From Canna indica (taxonomy: Eukaryota; Streptophyta; Magnoliopsida; Zingiberales; Cannaceae): DNA of 64,000 nt. The notes beneath the pieces are model-generated. The model ran no database searches and was not told the DNA's origin. It worked only from the letters and a program-made list of their open reading frames with translations. The stretch spans positions 26,194,501-26,258,500 of the forward strand of contig CP136894.1 in the NCBI GenBank assembly GCA_034359265.1, given 5' to 3'. This document shows, piece by piece, positions 1 to 9,789 of this stretch. Position 1 is the stretch's first letter. Every line of letters starts with the position of its first letter. The translations under genes were made by a program, and so were the position numbers.

Positions 1-421
1 GGAGGTTCATTTGAGCCACTCACTGAGTCCCAAGTGGACTCACAATTTATATTTTATTTTGCAGAGCATGAGCAGTAGCTTGGTGTCGACATGGTGCAGC
101 TGGAGGGCGGAGGCGGTGCCATATCTCGTAGCAGCGTCCATGAGTCTTAGACTAGTCCTAGTTATGTTGGTTTTATTTCTGCACTGACGGTTATCTTTCA
201 AAAGAACTGTAAAACTTGATATTTAATCATTTGGATTTGATGTTGATGTTTCTTCTTGTTTTGAAAAACTTATATATATTGTGACTTGCAAACTTTTTAT
301 AAAGTATGTTAAGTTTCTTTCAGTCGATATGTTTTGGTTTCTTGATGTTAGTGTAGACAGTAGGCTACAGGGCAGGACGTTGGCCCTGGCCAGTCACACT
401 ACCCTCAGTCGGGGTGTGACA
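1..421 (+). mobile_element. 3' part of a Tekay/Del-type Ty3/gypsy LTR
   Basis: The segment ends in GGGGTGTGACA at 411-421, the usual 3' end of plant Tekay/Del LTRs. It holds the phrase 'actcactgagtcc' near 18-30, which recurs in reverse orientation in the other Tekay-type LTRs of this window (44,690 and 49,160). The left part lies outside the window, so neither the element's coding region nor its target-site duplication can be seen. It abuts the E1 remnant directly at 422. Confidence 0.65.
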
Positions 422-559
422 GCCTCATATGATAGCTTTTTGCGGTGTGAGTTTCTCTCTCTTCATGGCACTTCCCTATTGGCTCTTCGCTCTCTCGGCC
501 AGAGAGGTAATCATGGCGGAAAGGGGTTTTGCACATTCCACGCTATTCCCTAGGAAGCC

Positions 560-842
560 GCCGATTTTGTTTGAATGACTCATATTTGTTATTGATGAGG
601 GGAGGTTCCTCGTCTTCGATACCGCTTTATAAAACCTTTTCTTTCCTTGCTTGCTATCGAAGTCTAGCCTTTTTCTTGTCTTAACAGTTTTTTTAGGAGA
701 TCCTCCTCGGTGGTGACTTCGGATTTTGCTCGATCATCGTCGCCCTTGTTTCCTTTCCTGCTGAGTTCCTTTGCTGTATCTGTGAGTACTGTCTTAGGTA
801 TGTAGGTTCAAACTGACTCGTCCCCATTCTAGGGTTTCTAAA
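560..842 (+). promoter_or_regulatory. Putative promoter and 5' leader of the E1 antisense ORF
   Basis: A TATA-like TTTATAAAA at 626-634 is followed by a pyrimidine-rich stretch and about 200 bases of leader before an ATG at 843. This is where a promoter for the plus-strand antisense ORF should be. It is inferred from position only; no transcript evidence is available. Confidence 0.35.
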
Positions 843-2099
843 ATGACGAGAAGGGGAGTTAGTGAAATTTGAGGTTGGAACGCCGGCGAGGGATCCGAAT
901 TCCTACTCCTCGGTCGAAGGGGATGTAAAGCTGAGTGGCTCGGTGTTGATTGATCATAACAATATCCATTCTCAGCGGGAGAGCGTATGCATTGCCCATG
1001 AAGGCTATGAGGAGGACTTTGAGTGTCTTCCAATCCTTTTGACTTATCGGGTGTGTCGTTACATAAACTCGGAGTTTGTCTTTATGTACCAAACCTTCTT
1101 CGATGAATTGGGAATCTGCCTTCCCTTCACCGGGTTTGAGCATGGCGTGTTAAATCTGGCAAATGTAGCTCCCATGCAGTTGCACTTAAACAGCTGGGCC
1201 TTTGTTCGGTGCTTTGAGATTGTAATGGAGTACCTTGATATCCAACCGAGTCTTCATGTATTCTTCTCCCTTTTTCAGGTGAAAGACACCCAAAAACGGT
1301 TGTGGCTGTCCTTCAACGTTGTTCCAGGGCGAAAACTTTTCGCCTTATTCAAAACTTCGTACAAAGGGCTCAAATCTCGCTTCTTCTAGGTCTGGTCTGT
1401 TGGCCTAAGATTTTCTACCTAGATCTTAATCTCAGTTTTGATGATAACAAACATGAAACTAATGTTTTATTGAGAAATCTTTCAGGTTCCAAGTCGGTTA
1501 GCGCTTGACGTCCCCGATCGAAAAAATTAGAAAAATCGGAGAAATTGGCAAGGACGCTCGTTGACGCTCGGGATTCTTCGGGAAGTTAGAGTTTAGCTTA
1601 AGGGTGTCTTGAATGTAATGTAATCCTCTTTGTGATGCAAAGAACCCAAAACCTAAACCCGAACCCCAAATCATGAAAACCCGAAAAGCACCCTAAAATT
1701 CACTAAGCCTAGGGAGCTCCATGGAGGGCTATATGACCTAGACATTTTCTTGACACAAAAAATGGCGATAATTGTTCCTGGGGTAGAAACTAGATAACGA
1801 GGTATTTTTAAGGATTTTTTTTAAGCCTTTAGCCTACCCATATTTGACTCGGGAGTTTAGAAAATTTTTGCTTTCCGGAAATTTGTACTAGACCCCAAAA
1901 ACTAGATTTTGATTCTTAAGGATTTTAATTTTTTAGATATTTTTATTGAATCCAAATGGGGGGTAATTCTTATATAATATTTATGTTTTATAGTTAATTA
2001 ACTTAAAGTTAATAAATGTTATATAAGTAGACTTAGCGAAGACGGAACCAGAGCGAGCAAACGAGCAAAAAAATCAGCAAACTGGGCTAATTTTTCTAG

Positions 2100-2240
2100 T
2101 TTCGGTCGATCGATCGGTTAACCGAATGGTGCCAAAAATTGGCAGTATCCAATTTGATCGACCAGTCGGTCGACCGAAGTGTGCCAGAAAGCGGCGGTTT
2201 GCTTTCGGTCGATCGATCGGCCATCGATCGAGCGGCGGAA
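2100..2240 (+). promoter_or_regulatory. U3 palindrome cluster upstream of the A1 TATA box
   Basis: Repeated TTCGGTCGATCGATCGG and TCGACCAGTCGGTCGACCGA motifs alternate with a second palindrome, TGCCAAAAATTGGCA. The same arrangement is found in the 3' LTR (7268-7400). From memory, Sirevirus LTRs are known for CGG-CCG palindromes upstream of the TATA box; this looks like that signal. Confidence 0.6.
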
Positions 2241-2288
2241 ACAGCTAGTTTTCCACCCGTTGAGCCGCCTGTTTCATCCCATCTCTTC

Positions 2289-2310
2289 AAGGCTTATAAA
2301 TAGAAGCCTT
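2289..2310 (+). promoter_or_regulatory. A1 TATA box inside an inverted repeat
   Basis: TATAAATA at 2295-2302 is bracketed by perfect 7-bp arms AAGGCTT (2289-2295) and AAGCCTT (2304-2310). The 3' LTR keeps both arms (7457-7463 and 7472-7478). Transcription would be expected to start about 30 bp downstream. Confidence 0.7.
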
Positions 2311-3047
2311 AGCAAGTATTCCACCCTCAATTCAAGCTTCCATTGAGCCATATTTGATCATCTCTAAATGATTTCTTGAGCCATCTCTTTGCAATCCCTA
2401 GTTTACATGATAAAACCTTGATCCAGCCTTTGAACCTTCAAGATTCATCTTCTCAGGGCATCAAGAGGACTAGGGAGTTTCTTTTGGAGCTAAGTATTTA
2501 TTGCTCCATTAGTTGTGGTATTTTGTTGTTTATTTCATTGTAATTGAACTTGTGTAAACCTAGAGTGCTAGGTTGATTGAGTTGGTGGTTGCGTTGGTGT
2601 TAAGGCTTAAATCCACCATTGTAAACTTAGTTTACTACGATTAGTTGAATTATCCTTTGGGTTGAGGTGGGAGAGTGCTCTCGGTAGGAAGGCGGGATAA
2701 TTCCGGGTGTGGAAGTGTCTTCGGTTTGAGAGCGGAGACTTTCCGGTTGTAAAGTCCTCATTGTAAGAGAAACGATATAATCTAGTAAACTTAGTTTGGA
2801 AATCCTAAGTGGAGTGCTGAGGTAGTGGAGTAGGCATTGGAGCCGAACCACTATAAATCATTGTGTTAGCATTGATATTTTGTTTGTGTTTATTGCTTTA
2901 TCTTGTATCGCTTCCGCATATACTCATTCAATCGTGAATTGCCTAAGTAATCTAAGAAACTTTTAAAATCAAATTTAGGAGATAAGATTTAGTTAACACA
3001 CTATTCACCTCCCCCCCCACTCTAGTGTGGCCATTTCACCAAACAAT

Positions 3048-3060
3048 TGGTATCATAGCG
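3048..3060 (+). other. A1 primer-binding site (tRNA-iMet type)
   Basis: TGGTATCATAGCG lies two bases after the LTR end. It matches the initiator-Met PBS TGGTATCAGAGC with one change. Confidence 0.85.
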
Positions 3061-3113
3061 GGTAGTGGATTGAGATTTCACCATCTCGTCTATATCTTGT
3101 CTTGAGCCGAAAA

Positions 3114-4590
3114 ATGGCACTAGAGAGTGAAGCGTCATACCACCTAAGTTCGATGAGTCTAATTTTGGTCTTTGGAAGAGTAGAATGTATATTTTCCTAA
3201 AGACTCAAGCTTTAGGTATATTTGACATGGTAAAGACAAAATATATTGAACCTAAGGAAAACATAAATGCATGGACCCAAGAACAAGTTAAATTGTTTGA
3301 ACTAAATGGTAAAACAATACATCTTCTATATTGCACATTTTCAAAAGATATACTTGAAAAGGTTATGCATTGCTCTTCCGCATTTGATATTTTGGCAACA
3401 TTAAACATGCTTTATGATTATGCAAAAATCGAGGAGCTTATTACTTTAAAAGAAGGAGGTGATGTCAATTGTCATACCTCTAGTTCTAATGAAGTTTTTG
3501 ATGCCCAAAGCTCATGTAGTCAAAGGAACACCAAAAATCGGAGAAGAAAGCTAAGGTGTTTCGTTTGTCAAGAAAAGGGACATAAAAAGAGGAATTGTCC
3601 CAACTTGAAGAAAAGGACCAAAAAGAAGAATGCTTCCAAGTCCACCTCCGAATCTAGTGGAGCATCTTTCTCTCATGATGATGAAGTCACATCTCAAATA
3701 TGCCTCATGGGTTTTCGGAATGAGGTAAAATCTTCTACTTCTAGTCATGTTAAAAATCTTGATAGTGATAATGATGATAGTAGCTCTAATTCTTTAGGTA
3801 TGTCTTATTATGAGCTATTAGAAGAATCTAAGAAGATGTATGCCATGCTCATGAAATCAAATAAGGAAAATAGAAAAATCAAGAAAGAAAACTTGAAGCT
3901 TGTCAATCATGTGCATGAGTTGAAGAGTGAAAATGAGAAATTGAAAATTAACATGATTGATCCTTGCCATGATACATTAACTATAGAAGTTAATGACTTG
4001 AAACTTGAAAATGAGGTTTTGAAAAATAGATTGAAGTCTACAAATATTGATTTGAAAAATGTTTCAAAAATTGAGATTGAAAATTTGAAAGTAAAGAATT
4101 CAAAAATTATGAATGAAAATTGTATACTAAAATCTCAATTGAATGCTTTGTATCAATCTATTGATACTTTAAAAAATGAGGTTGTGTTCTTAAGTAGGAA
4201 GGTTAATGATTTGTCAAATGGTTCATCATTTAAGAATTTTAGTAGAAATGATGTTTTTAACAAGAATTATCATGCTCATGTCAATTCTCATGTTAGGCAT
4301 CCTATATTTAAACCTCACGTTGAAAAGAAAAATGAAAAGAAAAAATTGATGGAAATTGTTTTTGTTATGGTATATATGGACATGCTATTCATGATTGTGC
4401 TTTAAAAAGAAATCCAAGTGTTGCTAGGACACTTTGGATTCCTAGGCCAACTCACCCCCAAGGACCCAAAACTATTTGGGTACCAAAAGTGTCTTGTTCT
4501 TTTGTAGGGGGAGCTACCATACAAGTATCAATGGGAAATGGAACCTTGGAGTTGACCCTGTATTCAAATGAAAAATCTCCATTCGGTTGC
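3114..4590 (+). pseudogene. gag: A1 gag, Sirevirus-type, two zinc knuckles and coiled coil
   Basis: ATG at 3114 (MALESE...) is followed by a frameshift near 3137; the main frame then runs 3185-4405 (406 codons). It contains the copia gag core (MYIFLKTQ..., AWTQEQ..., MHCSSAFDILATLNMLYDYA), a CCHC knuckle CFVCQEKGHKKRNC near 3559-3600, a serine-rich acidic linker, and a long Lys/Glu/Asn coiled coil (about 3830-4200). A second knuckle, CFCYGIYGHAIHDC, is read only after a shift in the A-rich tract near 4335, and the usual downstream WIPRPTHPQGPK motif follows. Sirevirus Gag proteins are known for C-terminal coiled coils. A Gag of this kind would form particles and could be packaged by an autonomous relative. 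B (26942) and A4 (38741, minus) carry homologues. Confidence 0.85.
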
Positions 4591-4679
4591 AACTTCAAAC
4601 CATCATGATGCCATAGGTATGGATATTGGCATCTAAGTAAACTTGGTATCATCTCCTTTATTTTAGTTGAATTCATTTA

Positions 4680-6365
4680 AGTTGGAGTTTTATGATACGG
4701 GATTGATTTGTCTGCTCTTAATACGATTTTATTAAAATGATTTTTGATTTTTGATTTTCGGTCTCTTAGGAGACCTATGTAGCCTATAACGGGATCATTC
4801 GACCTTGCGGTTCTAAATCGTAGGCTCATTGTGGCCTTTCGGTTTTCAACCAATAGGAAGGGTTGGAGATCTTACTTTTCAATATTTCATATTTTGAGAT
4901 CTCTTGATTCGTTTTGGATTCATGATAATATATTTTGAAATAGATTTCAAACTATTTAGAAAATTGGACTTTGAAAATGATTCTTGATTCTTCTCTTTTG
5001 AACCTCTTTTGAACCAAGTTGGCCCAAGTCAACAAATTGACTTAGAGGCCTCATTTTCAATCTACATTTGAGGAACATGTTTAGATTTACTCATGTTAGG
5101 TATCCATAGGTTTAAGCTTGAAAAACTATGAGTAAATGATAAGATTGACACTTAGCAAGTTTCATGATAACTAGTTTAATTTTAAATGAAACCATGAGCA
5201 CTTTTCGAAAATAACTGAAAATTACGGAAATGCCATTGAAAATTCAGCAATTTCAGTTATTTCTAGAAAAATGTATAAAAATCTTTTTTAACTGATTCTT
5301 AAAACTTCACCTTCATTGGAAAATCTAGTTTATTTAGTAAAAATTTCAGAAAGTTTCATTAATAATCTAATTTATAGTGGAATTTTGAAGTTGGATTTCA
5401 AAAATGCAAAGTATTATCCTTCTTGAAATATCAATTTTTCCGATATTTTGATTTTTCGTCGAAAACATCAAATTGAAGTTTGTGTATACCATTTTGATTA
5501 TGTTTCTAATATCATTCACACCATTGCTTGAGTAAAATAATTTCTAGGAATGATTTTGATATCTTGAATGATAGCTAGAAATATCCATTTTTTCATTGAA
5601 ATCAATATCGATTGGAAAATGACTTTGAAAAATCATTTTGAGTTCAAACTTGACCATGCATTTCAAATGACCATTCAGCGATATCTGGAAAGTTTGAATA
5701 AAAAATGAGAACTTTCGGAAAAACACCTAAAATTTACGAAAATGCCCCTGGACTTTCAAGAATTTTATGAATTTATAGGAAACTGATTTTTGACTAATTC
5801 TTGAACCTGTAGATTCCTTGAAAAATTTCGTCAAAAATATGATTTTGTATGGATTTAAAAGTTTGATTTTTGAAAAATTGAAGTATACTTTGACCTAACT
5901 CAAAAAGTGACTTAGAAACGTCATTTTCAGCCCAAACTTGACTCGTATACATAGATTCACTCATGTTAGATGTCCAAGTGTCTTTTGGTACTTAGCATTT
6001 TCATGTTTTCATGTTTATTTTGAATGAAACCGTGCTAAGTTCATATTTTGATCAAATGACATTAGTTTCACTTGAAACTTGATATATATGCTTTACATGA
6101 CCATATCTTGATATTTTGAAAGTTTGAATGAAATCGAAAAATGTCATGAAAAAGAACTGATACTTACGAAAATATCCATACTTGAGTGTATACAAGATTC
6201 CTAGTTTTGGATTCTATCTATCATTTTTTGATATCATGTATTGATTAGTCTCATATCAAACATTTGTTTTTCATTCCTTTAGTTGAAAATTTCATGTTTC
6301 ATGAAAAATAATTTTAGAGTCTCAACATTGACTAGATTGACTTTTCTAGCCCTTTTTGACTAATG
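4680..6365 (+). repeat. A1 conserved noncoding internal region
   Basis: No ORF or pol motif is seen. The region is AT-rich with internal repeats: a block containing AAGTCAACAAATTGACTT (5028-5045) recurs in diverged form near 5890. The same region, in the same order, is found in B (28,500-31,650) and in A4 (35,000-37,300, minus). It replaces the pol genes of an autonomous copia element. Confidence 0.7.
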
Positions 6366-6367
6366 TC

Positions 6368-6551
6368 AAAAGGGGGAGAAAAATATAGGTAAATGGGAAG
6401 AAAATATAGGAAAACCATGCATATAGATAGGGGGAGTTTATTTTCATATATATGTATGTTGATAGGGAGAGAAATCCCATGTTTGATATCTTCTATGCTT
6501 AATTTTAGATATTTTCTTAAGGATGTTTGTCATCATCAAAAAGGGAGAGAT
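6368..6551 (+). other. A1 multiple polypurine tracts
   Basis: AAAAGGGGGAGA (about 6369), GGTAAATGGGAAGAAAA, ATAGGGGGAG (about 6428), ATAGGGAGAGA (about 6463) and AAAAAGGGAGAG just before the 3' LTR. Several PPT-like tracts ahead of the 3' LTR are a reported Sirevirus trait; the last one is the likely plus-strand primer. Confidence 0.7.
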
Positions 6552-8218
6552 TGTTGGCCTAAGGTTTTCTACCTTGGTCTTAATCTCGGTTTTGATGATA
6601 ACAAACATGAAACTAATGTTTTTTTGAGAAATCTTTCACGTTCCAAGTCGGTTAGCGCTCGACGTCCCCAATCGAAAATATCGAAGAAATCGGAGAAATT
6701 GGCAAGGACGCTCGTCGACGCTCGGATTCTTCGGGAAGTTAGAGTTTAGGTTTAGGGTGTCTAGAATGTGATGTAATCCTCTTTATGATGTAAAGAACCC
6801 AAAACCCAAACCCGAACCCCAAATCATGAAAACCCAAAAATCGTCCTGAAATTCACTAAGCCTAGGGAGCTCATTGGATAGCTATATGACCAAGACATTT
6901 TCTTGACACAAAAAATGGCGGTAATTGCTCCTTGGGTAGAAACTAGATAACGAGGTATTTTAAAAGATTTTTTGAAAGCCTTTAGCCTACCCATATTTGA
7001 CCCGGGAGATTAGAAAATTTCCATTTTCCGGAAATTTGTACTAGACCCCAAAAACTAGATTTTGATTCTTAAAGATTTTAATTTTTTAGATATTTTTATT
7101 GAATCCAAATGGGGGTTATCCATATATAACATTTATGTTTTAAAGTTATTAACTTTGAGTTAATAAATGTTATATAAGGAGACTTAGCGAAGATGGAACC
7201 AGAAACGTGCAAACGAGCAAACGAGCAAACGAGCAGAAAAATCATCTAATTGGGCTGATTTTTCCAGTTTCGGTCGATCGATCGATCGATCGAATGGTGC
7301 CAAAAATTGGCAGTAGTCAATTCGATCGACCGGCCGATCGACCAAAGTTTGCTAGAAAGCGGCAGTTTGCTTTCGGTCGATCGATCGGCCATCGATCAGA
7401 TGGCGGAAACGACTAGTTTTCCGCTCGTTGAGTTGCCTGTTTCATCCCATCTCCTCAAGGCTTATAAATAAAAGCCTTAGCAAGTCTTCCACCCTCAATT
7501 CAAGCTTCCATTGAGCCATATTTGATCATCTCTAAAGGATTTCTTGAGCCATCTCTTTGCAATCCCTAGTTTACATGATAAAATCTTGATCTAGCCTTTG
7601 AACCTTCAAGGTTCATCTTCGCAAGGAATCAAGAGGAGTAGGGAGTTTCTTTTGGAGCTAAGTATTTATTGTTTGATTTATTGCTCCATTAGTTGTGGTA
7701 TTTTGTTGTTTATTTCATTGTAATTGAACTTGTGTAAACCTAGAGTGCTAGGTTGATTGAGTTGGTGGTTGCGTTGGTGTTAAGGCTTAAATCCACCATT
7801 TTAAACTTAGTTTACTAGGATTAGTTGAGTTGTCCCTTGGGTTGAGGTGGGAGAGTGCTCTCGATAGGAAGGCGGGATACTTCCGGGTGTGAAAGTGCCT
7901 TCGGTTTGAGAGCGGAGGCTTTCCGATTGTAAGGTCCTCATTGTAAGGGAAATGATATAATCTAGTAAACTTAGTTTGGAAATCCTAAGTGGGGTGCTTA
8001 GGTAGTGAAGTAGGCATTGGGGCCGAACCACTATAAATCATTGTGTTAGCATTGATATTTTGTTTGTGTTTATTGCTTTATCTTTTATCGCTTCCGCATT
8101 TAGTCATTCAATCATGAATTGCCTAAGTAATCTAAGAAATATTTAAAATCGAATTTAGGCGATAAGATTTAGTTAACACACTATTCACCCCCATCAAGTG
8201 TGGCCATTTCACCCAACA
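6552..8218 (+). repeat. A1 3' LTR
   Basis: 1,667-bp partner of 1398-3045, with many point changes and small indels between the two, so the insertion is not recent. It ends CACCCAACA, followed by the TGGTC duplication. The U5 C run is only about five bases here. Confidence 0.92.
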
Positions 8219-9789
8219 TGGTCGAGAGAAAGGGCCTTGCCCTTTTCTTTAGAGCCTACGAATTGTGTAGAGAAATTTCCTTTGTCCCGGAGGCCGAATC
8301 CATGTCCCGTGCTGGATTTCGAGGAAGGGGGTTTCCCGCCTGGGGATAAAGTCTTGATTGAGTTTCTAGAACAGAATTATCAGCCCATTGTTCTTGCTCC
8401 CCAGGAAATTTTTAAGAGGAGTCATGACAAATCCTTTGTATTGTAATGTAGCGTGCTCAGTGTTCTTTCTTTGTCTTGAAATTGTTGTACATTTGTACTC
8501 ATTTCCTCCCTTGTCTTGTGTAGGGAAAATGTCTTCATTATGGAAAACTCCAATGCTTGTACTCGTTTGGTGGCGATAAAGAGGGGTGACTCGGAGAGTA
8601 ATCATCTAGTGGACACTTTGCTTGAGTTTGTGAATTCTCGGCCCGTAACGCCTTTGGTGCCTCTTGCCTCAAACGTTATTGAGTGGCCGGCTCTCTCAGA
8701 TGCTCCCAATCCTCCTCGTTCCTCGTTGAGACACAAGAAGAGGAACATGAGCACCGCATAGGTCTCAAGTTCCCATTCAGTCGACTTCCCAATAGGTGGG
8801 GTTATGATTGCGCTGGGGAAGCGATAGAAAGCCCTGCAGTGGTAATTCCTTCCGGTGGTGGTGGCCTTTCTCCTAGTGTTCAGATGGCCTCTCTAGTGGG
8901 AGTGAACTCATGCGCTAAAGATATTGTCAAGTATTGTGAGGAGTTTCTAGGGTCTTTGTGCAAGAATGTGGCCGCCCGTTCTAGTGAAGTTGGGCCATTA
9001 AAGAGGACCCTGGAATCCAAGACTGATGAGGTTAATCTTCTATCTGCTTGGGTGATGGAGTTAGACGACTAGTCTGCGTGTGCTTAGGCGGAGTTAACTA
9101 AGCTTCGTCAAGACCTAGCCATGGCCACAGTAGAGAAAGTTCGTTTGTAGGCCGAAACTGAGGTAGTCCGAGCGCGATTATTTTCCAAATTTGAGTTGGT
9201 GAAATCACAATTACGGTCTGAGGGGGACAAGTGACAGTCTGACGCCCACAGACTTGTTGCCGAAGTGCGCGAGTTTGACAGTGCTACTACCAAGGTGTAT
9301 GATGCAGGTTTCTTTAGAGATCTTGAGTAGGTTCGAGTTTTAGTCCCTGGTATATACTTTTCAGAGTCAAGCCCTTCCAAGGAGGTGAAAGGTGGTATGC
9401 TTATGATGCTCAAGGAGAAGGCTTTAGCCTGTTCAGAGGAGGATTTGCCGGGAGGTGCTGTTCTGGAGGAGGGGTGTCACACTGAACCAACCGAGGCTGA
9501 GTAGTGTAAACGATTTGCTCGTATATGGGTCTTTTATGCCGGCCTATAATGAATTATTGCCCAAAGGGGCCTTTTTTGTGGGTTTCGTATTGTTTTGCTT
9601 AGCCTTTTAGCTACGTATTGTTCTACAGTAACTTTTACTTGGAATTGGGTTAGTTCCTAGATTTCATTAGGGGGGGGGGGGGGGCGTCAAACCCCCACAT
9701 GTGTTGGTGGGATAAGGATTTTAGAGTCGGTAGTGGTGATGGCGAAAGGCCGTCGTGTGAGGGTTCATGGTATGCTCGCAAGGTGAAAC

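Larger units (their letters stand above)
1398..3045 (+). repeat. A1 5' LTR
   Basis: 1,648-bp direct repeat of 6552-8218. U3 carries a cluster of GTCGAC-type palindromes (2100-2240) and a TATA box at 2295-2302. U5 ends with a C8 run (3011-3018) and a GCCATTTC motif shared by all A and B LTRs. Confidence 0.92.
1398..8218 (+). mobile_element. A1: complete gag-only Sirevirus-like Ty1/copia element
   Basis: Both LTRs start TGTTGGCC and end in ACA (1398-3045 and 6552-8218). A perfect 5-bp target-site duplication TGGTC flanks the element at 1393-1397 and 8219-8223. The PBS is at 3048-3060 and a final polypurine tract at 6537-6550. The only coding capacity is gag (3114-about 4590); no protease, integrase or RT is present in the 2 kb that follow, so the element is non-autonomous. 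E2 holds the uninterrupted target site at 19440-19460 on its minus strand, which confirms both borders. Related copies are the solo LTR at 20080, A3 and A4. Confidence 0.93.
843..9504 (+). pseudogene. E1 antisense ORF (Transposase_28-like protein of Tat elements), split by A1
   Basis: The N-terminal half is open at 862-1389 (175 codons; residues such as YQTFFDELGICLPFTGFEHG and LHLNSWAFVRCFEI). I recognise it as the 'putative gypsy type transposon' family (Pfam Transposase_28) carried as an extra ORF by Tat-lineage elements. After the A1 insertion (1398-8218) the frame resumes at 8219 and continues to about 8440 (ending near LDFEEGGFPPGDKVLIEFLE). A likely short intron ends at the acceptor TGTGTAG (8523). 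A second part at 8540-9504 has a glycine-rich stretch and a C-terminal coiled coil. The ATG at 843 opens a nine-codon frame (MTRRGVSEI) that is out of register with the rest. Further stops lie near 9070, 9086, 9150, 9232 and 9330. The homologous E2 copy confirms the exon order. Dead copy; biochemical function unknown. Confidence 0.7.

Noticed and set aside
862..1389. Host gene encoding a 175-residue protein
   Set aside because: It is the N-terminal part of the Tat antisense ORF: it continues after the A1 insertion and has an E2 homologue.
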